Below are positions 1 to 11,300 of a DNA stretch of 64,000 nucleotides, piece after piece. Location of the stretch: assembly GCF_003597395.2 (NCBI RefSeq), contig NC_133773.1:62055933-62119932 (forward strand), given 5' to 3'. Every line of letters starts with the position of its first letter. Within the stretch, counting starts at the first letter, position 1. A program made the translations under genes and the position numbers. The notes below the pieces were generated by a model. The model was not told the origin of the DNA. It ran no database searches and saw only the letters and a program-made list of their open reading frames with translations. This stretch comes from Chelonoidis abingdonii (Eukaryota; Chordata; Testudines; Testudinidae).

Positions 1-2105
1 ATGTTTTTGGTTCATGGTTTTTCATTCTGTTAGTTATCACAGTGCATATCCGCAAACCTAAGATTATCTTCAACCAGCAATATACCTTCTGTCTGTCTAG
101 GTCATCCTGAAGCATGCTTCTAAATTCAAGATTAGGGAGGTGAACTGCCATTATTCATATTGGGCAGTAAGCAGGAGATAGCAACAGAGTATCTGGAATC
201 CCAAATTTTTATAAGCAGCGGAGAATCCTGTGGCACCTTATAGACTAACAGACGTTTTGGAGCATGAGCTTTCATGGGTGAATACCCATTCAGACTAACA
301 CGGCTACCCCTCTGATACCAAATTTTTATGTTTATAAGTGAATGGTGTATGCTTTTCCCTTCTTTCACTCCACCGTCCCTTTCTGGTTTTGCCTTGTTAA
401 AAAGAGCCAGGACCAAACATAGTTATTGCTCTACAAGTTAGAGTATGTCTAAACTTCAAAAACAGGTGTGCTCTTAACTGGGGTCAGCTAACCAGCATTG
501 TCTAGCTTGGGTTAAAATATCAGAGGAGACGTAGCAACTTGGGTTAGCAGCTTGAGTTCAGGTCTATAGGGCTGTATTTAGCTCTCTAAATCCAGCTGAA
601 ATACCTGCATGTAAAAGGCTTCTGGTTAAAGGCGAAGAACTGCTCCTGAAGGAATCTTAGAGATTCTTTAGAGATACAGTGGGCCTGACTCTATATTTTC
701 AATGGCTTTACAGTGATGAGTAACTCTCTATTAAAGTCCATAACAATTTTTGATTTACATAGGAATGAGACGAGAATCGGGTCAATGATATGTTAAAATC
801 CATTGTCCTTTTCATTTACTGTGGTTCTAAAAGATGTTGTTTCTGAATGACAAATGTATTGGGAGGGGAATGGCCTTTGCTTGTAACAGTACTGAAAGTT
901 CTGTATCTCCTAGACTGTCATAGAATTTAGAGACCTTAAAGCCTGACTTCAATCTAATTTATACCACTGTAAATTAGAAGTAAATCAATAAAGCTAATAA
1001 AGGGAGTTACACCAACATGAAAATGGTGTGCAATCAGAATCAAGCCTTTAGATTGTCAGTTTTATACTGATTAGTCCACTATTAGAAGCAATAAAAAATG
1101 TTGTTTTTATTAAGTAGAGAAATAATTCTTGAATGTCCAACTTTTCGACATGTCATATTAAAATATTGACTTGTAATTAACAATCATTCTTTCACAGTGT
1201 AGGTAATGCTTGGTATGTAATAAAAAATTCCCTTTAGAAAGGAAATCTGAAAATATATCTGACTTCCACTTTTGGTCTGACTGTCTCTCCAATGCAGCTA
1301 GCAATATTTTAGAATTATATTTTACACCAAATTGAGGAGAGAAGGAAAAAGTGGTTTTTGAAAAGTCAGTCTAAAAAATACAGTTTAGAATCCTTTGTTT
1401 GACCCAGGAGATTTTGCTTCTGGTAAACTTCCTTATTTTACATACAGAACTATTGGAGAATTAAAGTCAAATGGTTCTTCATGTGAATATATAGTTCAGG
1501 TGTTAAACATCACTTTCTAGCTCAATTTGCAATGGGTATTACCAATAACACTGAAGTATAATATTTTCTGTTTTGTGTGGGTGAAGAGCAAAATGGTTTC
1601 TGGCAGGTAGTGGTTGCTTTCCACAGTGAGCCAAGTAAAATGGCTGAGGGCCTTTGTAGAAGGCACATAGCATGAAATCCTGGCTTCACAGAAGTCAATG
1701 CCAAAGCTCCCATTGGTTTTATTGGGAACTGGATTTGGCCCTAAAATATTAAAACCAAAGATTAAAGTTAAACAAGGAGAATTGTTTGGGAAAGACAGCA
1801 GCTTAACCAATGGATTAAAGAGACACAAACTTTTGAAGGAACTTATATTTGTCCTATCAGATCAGATATTGGGTACATCAAATCCAGTCTCCTGCGTTCT
1901 TTGTGTGTAGGAGTAGGATGTATGAGTGGGAGGAAAGATTAGAGAAGAAATTCCTTCCTGACCTTCATGATGGCTAGCTTTCACTCTTGCTATGCAAACT
2001 ACAGCTGTTGCTGGTTAAAAATGATTTTCTTTAAAAAAACAAAGTATTTCTAAGAGCTCTTGGCTTTTGATGCTACTCTCTGTTTTCAATCTTTCCTCCC
2101 AATAG
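1..2105 (+). other. TRIM2: TRIM2 intron upstream of the first visible exon (partial)
   Basis: Intronic sequence ending in a CT-rich tract and CCCAATAG at the acceptor. It holds one fold-back copy of a dispersed turtle repeat at 213-318. The rest is AT-rich. The stretch 435-620 (starting near GTATGTCTAAAC) may be an old repeat, but I could not classify it. No coding sequence was seen. Confidence 0.75.
213..318. repeat. Dispersed turtle repeat, fold-back copy
   Basis: Begins AGCAGCGGAGAATCCTGTGG, continues through GTGGCACCTTATAGACTAAC to GGGTGAATACCCATT, and then carries the head of the same family in reverse complement (CAGACTAACACGGCTACCCC to GATAC, 291-318). Compare the intact head-to-body copy at 63818. 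The inverted junction suggests a twin-priming event or end rearrangement. The family is very common in turtle DNA; its class is uncertain (retroelement-derived is likely). Confidence 0.75.
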
Positions 2106-2343
2106 GTGCTTGCAGAATTACATTCCAGCCCACAGTTTAACCCTTTCTTGCCCAGTGTGCCGGCAGACCTCCATTCTGCCAGAGAAAGGGGTTTCTGCAC
2201 TCCAGAACAACTTCTTTATCACTAACCTGATGGATGTCCTGCAGCGAACGCCAGACAACAGCATCGAAGAGTCCTCCATCTTGGAGACTGTCACAGCTGT
2301 TGCTGCAGGAAAACCTCTCTCCTGCCCCAACCATGATGGAAAT
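2106..2343 (+). CDS. TRIM2: TRIM2 exon: end of RING, linker, start of B-box
   Basis: Encodes residues 46-124 in human numbering, preceded by one base that completes an Arg codon. It begins CLQNYIPAH and contains CPVC, so it supplies the last three cysteines of the C3HC4 RING finger; the earlier ligands lie upstream of the window. It ends SCPNHDGN, the first Cys/His pair of the B-box zinc site. Acceptor AG is at 2104-2105 and donor GTAAGT at 2344. A TTG at 2110 could be mistaken for a start codon, but it is an internal Leu. The linker reads [10 protein letters not shown], which differs slightly from mammals. Confidence 0.97.
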
Positions 2344-5300
2344 GTAAGTGAAATGATTTCAGGTAATGCATACTAAACTAATCACCCTAGCTTACAACAA
2401 TGATGGTTTTTCAGATAGCCTGGATAATGAGAACCACAGCAGTTCGTTCTCTCTCTCTCTCTCTCTGATATCTATCTCAACAAGGTTAAAACTTGTTTTA
2501 AAGGAACAATACTAAAGCAATACTAAATACTAAAGCATCTTATAATATTCAGGATATTCTTTTCTTACTGCTCAGCTCAGTTGCTATTGTCCCTATACTT
2601 GCTTACCTGCTTCTTTTCTAGAGCACAGTAAGAACACTGTCAAATTTACAGGGTCTGTTGTGCCAATGTCCCCTTTCTGGTCTCTTTGAATGCCCTCCTT
2701 CAGGTGTTAGATCTTGTGCCTTTTACCTCTTCCAGGGTAGAATTCTGCAAATCCGCCACTCTTAGGCTCCGCCCTGGGATACAGTACTCAGTACACCAAC
2801 CCTCAAGGGTTTGCAGAAAAGTGGCTTATCTTGTTTTTTCCTTACAGTCCCCTATTAAAATTCATTCAGGAAACATTCCAGGAACAGTGTCAACACACAG
2901 TTTTCATAAACTACTACAGAGCAACTCTGAGTCCATGTCTGTCATACAATTTCCAAATGTTTCATTGAACCTGGTTTGGAACATGAATGTTCCAACTCTT
3001 CTTATTTCTTAGCCTGTTTCTAAAGCATTAAAAGCAGGCCATGTTGCAAATCTTGTCCTCCTTGTGTTATAAGATGAGTGCTGTGTTTGTTCTATAAGCC
3101 AAGAAATTTGTGATAAACTTTCAAGGTAATTTTTTTATGTGACTCAGTTTTGGTACTAGTATAATAGAAACAGTCGCTCCATAATACCAGCATCCATCAA
3201 ATAAAATAAAGTTGCTTACCCTTCCGTTATTGGTGTGTGTGTGTAATTTATTATTATTTCAGTATTGTAATAACCCATTGGAATCCCAGTTATGGACCAG
3301 GATTCCATTGTGCTAGATGCTATACAAACAAGACAATCCCTGTTCCAAAGAGCTCAACATCTAAATTCGATTTCTGTAGTTATTCTTACCTCTTGTGGGA
3401 GTAAGTTCTATAATCTAGGTCCAGATACTGTAGAAGTTCTGGCTCTGGCGTTCATGAGGCTCCTCCTATTAGCTAATTATTCCACTGGTCCATGGAAACA
3501 TACTGGTAACTGTGATGAGTGGTCAGGTGATAGGGCCAATCCCACGATGGACTCTATCAGAAGAGAGATCCTGAACAAGGCTAATAACTGAAAAGCTAGA
3601 CTTGAAAGCAGCACACCAGAGTGATATGTCCACTGTAATTTGTTTTGCTAAACAAACAAGTTGCTGCATTTTGTTGCATTTGGAGCTTTTCCAGGGTGTT
3701 AGTTTCTGGGCATAAGTTTCTATAAATGAACCTAGATCTTATGATTACTTGGATCACTGTGGTGAGATCTGTGGCTAATTGTAGGTGGAAGTGGGCATCT
3801 TGTGCTGCCATTGCTAATTTAGGTATCCAGTGTATCCAAATGCATTGAGCAGTCCCAAAGACTTTTGAGGCCTGCTAACCAACATAACATAACTATGTGA
3901 GTGTAAATGCCCTAGATAGTTCAGAAGGTTTCAGCGAGAGTAAACTTTCCAGAATGCTTCTCTTTCTACCAGCAACAGCTCTCTCTTTTCCGGGCTCAGC
4001 TTTAACAAACTGCTCTTCATTTGAGTGCTGACTTCAGGTAGCCAGTGAGTAAATTATGGGGTGATGCTCACATTGGAAAGCAGTGATCAGGAACTGGCTA
4101 TCATCTGCATTCTGTTGGCATTTCAGCCTATGTTGTTTCACCTCCTATCCCAGAAGCTTTATATAAATGTTAAATGAAATGGGGAGGAGGACTGAGCTTT
4201 ATGGGAGTCCATATGCTAGGCCTTTGGTAGTAGGGTTGGGTGCATTCCTGGAGGTTTCATCACATGACATTATCTTTAATTAAATGTTAATCTTTAATTT
4301 CTGGAGACTCCAGGACAATCCTGGAGGGTTGGAAACACTATTTGGTAGTTGCCATAATGACCACCAGAATTCAGTCTAAAGGGAAGGACCTCAGCCATTT
4401 TAGAGCATTTCCATTCACTTATGTATCTTCTGTGAGAAGGTACAGGAATATATAGTGATAAAATGTATCATTTGCTGCAGAGAGGTGCAACAGAATGAGT
4501 GTGGCTGCTTTCCCCTTATCTATGAACAGCAAGAGCTCATCCAGCAGAACAAAAAGTGCTCTGTCATGCCCTGACTGAGACAAATCCAGGATATTGGCTG
4601 GTTTTTTTTGCTAGTCTCTCATTTAACTGGCTTACAAAAGGGAAGTTTAGATGCTGGGCAGTAATTTGCACAGTCTCTAGTATTGAATAATGGACTCTTT
4701 TTTAGCATTGATTAGTTTATTGCATGAGTCCAGGAATGTGGGGGGGGGGGGAATGTTTGTTAAATGTCTATACCTCATTTTAGATGGAAAAATATCTGTT
4801 AGTAGGTCAGAGTCCCAGATGTTCTGTACTCCCTTTCTCCCAAACAGATGTTCCTGCTTCACAGACCACTTCATTTCTTCATTCTCCATTGGTATCAGCT
4901 TGAACCCATGAAAACTGGTAAAGACTTCTGTGAACAGTCTCCTTTAGGCTAGATGAGAACGAATGGAGTGAATCTGTGACAGTCAGGTGCTGTTACAGGG
5001 CACTGAAAGTGCATTTGACAGCCGTAGAGAAACATGCTGAGGGGTAAATGTGAGATTTGAGAGAAGATGGGACTTTGGGCGGGAGGGAAGGGAGGGAGAC
5101 ATTAGGTAAACATGGTTATGTATTTGTGCCACAGCTGTAGGAATGGGCAGTCACGTCTCCATTAACCCCTCTCTTCCTGCTGTTTATTACCTTTTTCATT
5201 CTAGTTTGGATATTGCATTGCAGGTCATACCATTGTGTTTTTATTATCAAGTGGGCAGGAAAACGCACATTTGATACAAAGCCTGGTAATATTTAAATAC

Positions 5301-8300
5301 AATGTATTTTTGGTTTGGAAATAAAATATTTTTTTATTTTATGGAAGTAATTTTTCATCCCTCCAGTGATGCTGGATTAAGTGAATAAAAATCCCCTTGA
5401 CTAAAATCGGATAAATACTGGTGTGTGGGAGGGAGGCCAGAACTGTTTCACTGGCTTGGTGCCTGATTTTAGTTTAACCTTCTTCAGTCCTTGCAAATTC
5501 TGTGATCTCTCTGCCTGTGTGCCACTTAATCTAATCCCTCTCATTTCGCATTTTATTTATATCCTCTATTAATTTTTTTAAAACAAATCCTTTGACGTGA
5601 CATCTTTGTCATGTGCTCTCTTGTGATAAGAGAAACTCAGTCTTATATGTCAGAGACTATTTCCTGTGTTTGAACGATGAATAGGTGCTTCCTTGCACTT
5701 TTCCTTTACATTTAGGATGATAGGTCATATATACTGTAAAACTTCCAAATCTGAGTGCATAAAGTTTGACTCCTACATTATATTTAGGCACTGAGATAAG
5801 AGTGGCTTTATTTCAAAGGTGCTGAGCACCTGCAGCTTCCGTTGAGAATAGAAGTCAAACTTCAGGCACTAAAGTTTGAAGATTTTGGCCTAGAATCATA
5901 GAAGTTAGAAATGAGAGAGAATTATTAGATCATCAGATTCATTTTCTTGCAACTGCAGCATACAGTCCTACGCTAGAGAATGCGAGCTGTTAAGTTGATA
6001 TTGCACTTGCTGTTTACATAGAAGACCAAAAGGTAGTGATATGTTAATGTGCATGTACCAGGGCCTGTCTAGAACTGAAGAATTTATTGTAAACTTGTGT
6101 GGATGCAACTTGCTACTGTACTGTCCGCTTATCTTTTGATGCTCACAAGAAGTGTTTAGTGTAACATTAAAATCCTTGTCATTCCACCATCTTTTGTACT
6201 TCCCAGTATGCTACTTACTTATATATTTCATTACACTGTAATCTCTATTATGTACTATCCTGTGTTCAGTAACCTTTATGTATGCAATAATATCAAATCC
6301 TTCCTGGCCAGAGGTACAGAATCACTTACCTGTAAGGGGTTAATCAGTTCAATTAACCTAGTTGGCACCTGATCAGAAGGACCAAAGGGGAAAAACAATA
6401 CTTTCAAATCAGGGGGGAAGGAGGGGAGGAAGGTTTTGTTTGTGTTCTTTGTTTTGTTCCCTCTTGGGACAAAGAGAGAGACCAAGCAGGCAACCCAGCT
6501 CCTACTGAAATGATCCATCTAAAATTACAGAAATTGGAAGTAATAGCAAGAAAATGCACTAGATTATCTTTTGTTTTAGCTTGTGAATTTTCCCTATGCT
6601 AAGAAGGAGATTTATTCCTATTTTGTAACTTTGAAGTTGAGCCTAGAGGGGAATCCTCTGTGTTTTCAATCTTTTTATTACCCTGTAAAATTACCTTCCA
6701 TCCTGATTTTACAGAGGTGCTTCTTTTACTTACTTATGTATTTTTATTTATTTATTTATTTATTTATTATAAAGTTCTTCTTTTAAGAACCTGATTGGTT
6801 TTTAGTGTCCTAAAAACCCAAGGGTCTGGTCTGTCCTCACTTTGTTAACCTATTGGTTGGTATATTATTCTCAAGCCTCCCCAGGAAAGGGGGTGAAAGG
6901 GCTTGGGGGGATGTTTGGGGGTGGTGGTGGTGCAGATAGGGCTCCAAGTGACCTCTCCCTGAATGTTTGTTTAAATCACTTGGTAGTGGCAGCAATACCG
7001 TCCAAGGAAAGGAATTTGTTCCTTAGGGAGATTATAACCTAAGCTGGTAGAAATAAGCTTAGGGGGTCTTTCATGCAGGTCTGCACATCTGTACCCCCAA
7101 GTTCAGAGTGGAGAGGGACAGGGCCGGTGCAAGGATGTTTCGCACCCTAGGCAAAACTTCCACCTTGCACCCCCCTGCCCTGAGCCCCTGCCCTGAGGCG
7201 CCCCCCTTGTGGCAACCCCCCACCCCCTGCCCTGAGGCCCGCCCCCCCCCCCGCGTCCCAGCTCACCCCTACCCTGCCTTCTCCGCGAGCACGCCGTGGC
7301 TGCTTCACTTCTCCCACCTCCCAGGCTTGCGGCGCCAATCAGCTTAGGCGCCACAAGCCTGGGAGGCGAGAGAAGTGAAGCAGCCACGACGTGCTCGGGG
7401 AGGAGGTGGGGCAGGAGTGAGCTGGAGCGGGGAGTTCCCCTGCGTGCCGCCCCCGCCCCTCCTTAATTGCTACAGGCAGCCCTCCCCGCGCTCCCCTGCC
7501 CCAGCCCCCTCTGCCTAAATGCCGACGGCAACTGGGGCGGCTGAAGATCTGTCCACCGCAGTTGCTGCCGAAGAAAATGGCGCCCCTCAAATCCTAGCAC
7601 CCTAGGCATCCACCTAGGTCGCCTAAATGGTTGCACCGGCCCTGGGGAGGGAACCCTGACAAGTGCATTGTTGAGGCTAAAGAAATAATGTACGGCAGGT
7701 TACCACTCTTATGAAGAATCTAAACAGCTGGGGTCATTACTGAGAGGTAAGAGCTTTTTGTCTCAAGGGGAGCTTTTAGGATACTAGCTGATATTTAACT
7801 TAGCGGGAGAGACACAATATTAGGATTCACATACTTTTGTCTGGTTGAATTGAAAAGATATGTAAGGTTTTGGTGCGTTTGTGCGTTGCATATTTGGTTT
7901 TTTAAAAAACTCCACTGAACCTTTGTAAACCTTTTAAAAAATTATTTAAAGCTTTACCTACTACATATGTGGAATAATAACTAAATGTTGGTAGAACAAA
8001 AGTTAGTACTGGTAGATTTGCTGTACAGTGTATTGCTGCTTTAATTCAACTATACACAAGATCAGTGAATGGAAAACATTAAACGCAGTACAACTTTGAT
8101 TATCCTAATATAAATGTGGAGAAATTAATTTTTTGACTACTGCCCATCTTTTCCATATAACAGACGTCAGGTGGCATAATAGCTGGGAGCTTGGGATAAA
8201 TGTGGTCTTATTGTAAGAAATTATTTATCTCGAGTGCACATATACTTCACTCTACAGATTAACATGTTGCTATAAGTGTCAAATGGTGGTAGATAACATA

Positions 8301-11300
8301 CTCGGAGGCTTAAAAGCACCTCATTGTGCTGGCATAAGATTGGATGGTTTTAAGGTGGAGTCAGTGGGTGAGTCTTTCAAAAGCGCTTAACATTGGTTTA
8401 ACTCTGATCTCATTACAACCAATGGTAAAAACTCTTACTGACTTCAGTGAAAGCAGAGTTGGGTTGATCTTAGAATCATAGACTTTAAGGTCAGAAGGGA
8501 CCATTGTGATCATCTAGTCTGATCTCCTGCACAGTGCGGGCCACAGAATCTCACCAACTCACTCCTGTATCAAACCTGTGTCTGAACCATTGAAGTCCTC
8601 AAATCATGGTTTAAAGACTTCAAGGTACAGAGAACCTTCCTGATTGCTTTAGAATATCCAGCCCAATAAGATCACTTCAAGATTGCTTCCACCTGGAAAT
8701 CAGAGGTTTGATCACGTTTTCTCAGTATATTTTGCAAGAACTTTCAGAATGCAAAGTTGTCATCGGCAAAAAAGCACATGCGAGATCCTGTTCAGAAAAA
8801 AAAAACCCATCCAACAGCACAGTGGTTCTCAACCAGGGGTATGTTTATACCTGAGGGTACCAAGAGGTCTTCCAGGGGGTGTATCAACTCAACTAGATAT
8901 TTGTCTAGTTTTACAACAGGCTACATAAAAAGCACTAGTGAAATGAGTACAATCTAAAATTTCATATGGACAATGACTTGTTTGTACTGTTCTATATACT
9001 GTACACTAAAAAGTAAGTACAATATTTGTATTTCAATTGATTTATTTTTTAAGTATGTGGTAAAAATGAGAACGTAAGCTATTTTTCAGTAATAATGTGC
9101 TGAGACACTTGTATTTTTTTTTTGTCTGATTTTGAAAGCAAGTCATTTAAGTGAGGTGAAACTTGTGGGTATGCAAGACAAATCAGACTCCTGAAAGGGG
9201 TACAGTAGTCTGGAAAGGTTGAGAGCCATTGCAGTAGCATATGTCTGTAGTTAGGACTAAATACAAAAGAACAAAATATTAAAAGTATTAGCAGGTTAAG
9301 AGATGCTAGACAAAATCTGGGGAAATCAGTTTCTAGGCAGGATTGACTTTAAACTAAGCCTAAATTGCATAGAATAACTTTTTTTCCCCCCTTTCATTTG
9401 CCGTGAAACTGTCTAGATTGTGTCATATCAAAATAAAAGAAGATTCAGTGAAAAAAATTTAAAATATGTCTGCGGCAAAGGGGATTGCTCCTAGGGAGCC
9501 ATATAGATGTTCTCTTTAGATCACAGCCACTCTTGCTGTTCAGGTTGTATGTGATTAGTTGGTATTGGAACAAGGAGAGAGAAGATTATCCAAGATTGAT
9601 TTTTTTTCTATATGCCAGAAAGAGGTTTTTGGACAAACTGGAGCATATGTTCTAAATTGTTCCGGTCAAGGTCTCAAATGTATGTTTGCAGCAGCACATC
9701 AGGGTACATTATACTGTATTCAGAAAGGAATAATTCAATGTAGTGGAGTAAAAATATGTATTTTAATTAGGGCTGTCAAGGAATTTACAAAATCACAATC
9801 ACACTGTTAATAATAGAATGCCATTTATTTAAATATTTTTGGATATTCTACATTTTCAAATATATTTCAGTTACAACACGGAACACAAAGTGTACAGTGC
9901 ACTTTATAATCTTTATTACAAATATTTGCACTGTAAAAACAAATATTTTTCAATTCACCTAATACAAGTACTACAGTGCAATCTCTCTTTATCATAAAAG
10001 TTGAACTTACAAATGTAGAATTAACTGAATTAACTGCACTCAAAAGTAAAACCATTTAAAACTTTAAAGCCTACAAGTCCACTCTGTCCCACTTCTTGGT
10101 CAGCCAATCGCTCAGACAAACCAGTTTGTTTACACGAGCAGGAGATAATGCTGCCCACTTCTTATTTACAATATCACCTGAAAATGAGAACAGGTGTTTG
10201 CATGGCACTGTTGTAGCTGGCGTCACAAGATATTTATGTGCTAAAGATTCATATGTCCCTTCATGCTTCAACGCCACCATTCCAGAGGACATGCATCCAT
10301 GCTGATGATGGGTTCTGCTCAATAACGATCCAAAGTAATGCGGACCAATGTGTGTTCATTTTCATCATCTGAGTCAGATGCAACCAGCAGAAAGCTGATT
10401 TTTTCTGTGGTGGTTGAGGTTCTGTAGTTTCTGCATTGGAGTGTTGCTCTTTTAAGACTTCTGAAAGCATGCTTCACACCTCGTCCCTTTCGGGTTTTGG
10501 AAAGCACTTCAGATTTTTAAACCTTGGGTCGCATGCTGTAGCCATTTTTAGAGATCTCACATTTGTACTTTCTTTGTGTTTTGTCAAAACTGCAATGAAA
10601 GTGTTCTTAAAATGAACAACATGCGCTGGGTCATCATCCGAGACTGCTATAACATGAAATATATTGCAGAATGCAGGTAAAAGAGAGCAGGAGACATACA
10701 ATTTTCCCAAAAGAGTTCAGTCACAAATTTAATTGATGCTTGTTAAAAAAAAATAAAATAAAAATTCATTATCAGCATGGAAGCATGTCCTCTGGAATGG
10801 TGGCCAAAGCATGAAGGGGCATATGAATGTTTAGCATATCCGGCATGTAAATACCTTGCAATGCCGGCTATAAAAGTGCCATGCGAATGCCTGTTCTCAC
10901 TTTCAGGTGACATTGTAAATAAGAAGCAGGCAGCATTATCTCCCATAAATGTAAAGAAACTTGTTTGTCTTAATGATTGGCTGAACAAGAAGTAGACTGA
11001 GTGGACTTACAGAATCTAAAGTTTTTTACATTGTTTTGTTTTTGAGTGCAGTTACGTAACACACACAATTTGTACATTTGTAAGTTGCACTTTCACGATA
11101 AAGAGATTGCACTGCAGTACTTGTATGAAGTGAATTGAAATACTTTTTGTATGCCATTTATTTGTAATAAATATAAAGTGAGTACTGTACACTTTTCATT
11201 CTGTGTTGTAATTGAAATGTATAAAAACATCCAAAAATATTTAATTTCAAAGGGTAGTCTAGGTTTTAACAGTTTAACATTGTGATTAATCGTGATTTAT

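Larger units (their letters stand above)
6290..7661. mobile_element. LTR-type element with a nested hAT insertion
   Basis: Part of an LTR-retroelement-like repeat ending in GGAACCCTGACA. Its ends resemble, in opposite orientation, those of the element at 41007-42258: TTAATCAGTTCAATTAACC...GACC here against GGTCCTCTGGTCAGGTGACA...GTTAACCC there, and CAGAGTGGAG...TGACA here against TGTCATGG...CCACTCTGAACC there. The left end is not certain. It holds a TTTA simple repeat at 6742-6770 and a hAT-like element at 7119-7644. Whether it derives from a Gypsy-type element or an endogenous retrovirus cannot be told; no protein-coding part is left. Confidence 0.6.

Noticed and set aside
2110..2376. A start codon for TRIM2 at TTG 2110
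   Set aside because: TTG is an internal Leu of the RING finger (after Cys46); the exon begins at 2106 with a split Arg codon and the true start lies upstream of the window.
10777..10995. Possible host gene of the ZBED (domesticated hAT) type
   Set aside because: Only the dimerisation domain is present, a homologous copy lies inverted beside it with frameshifts, and both are inside an element with fresh target duplications.
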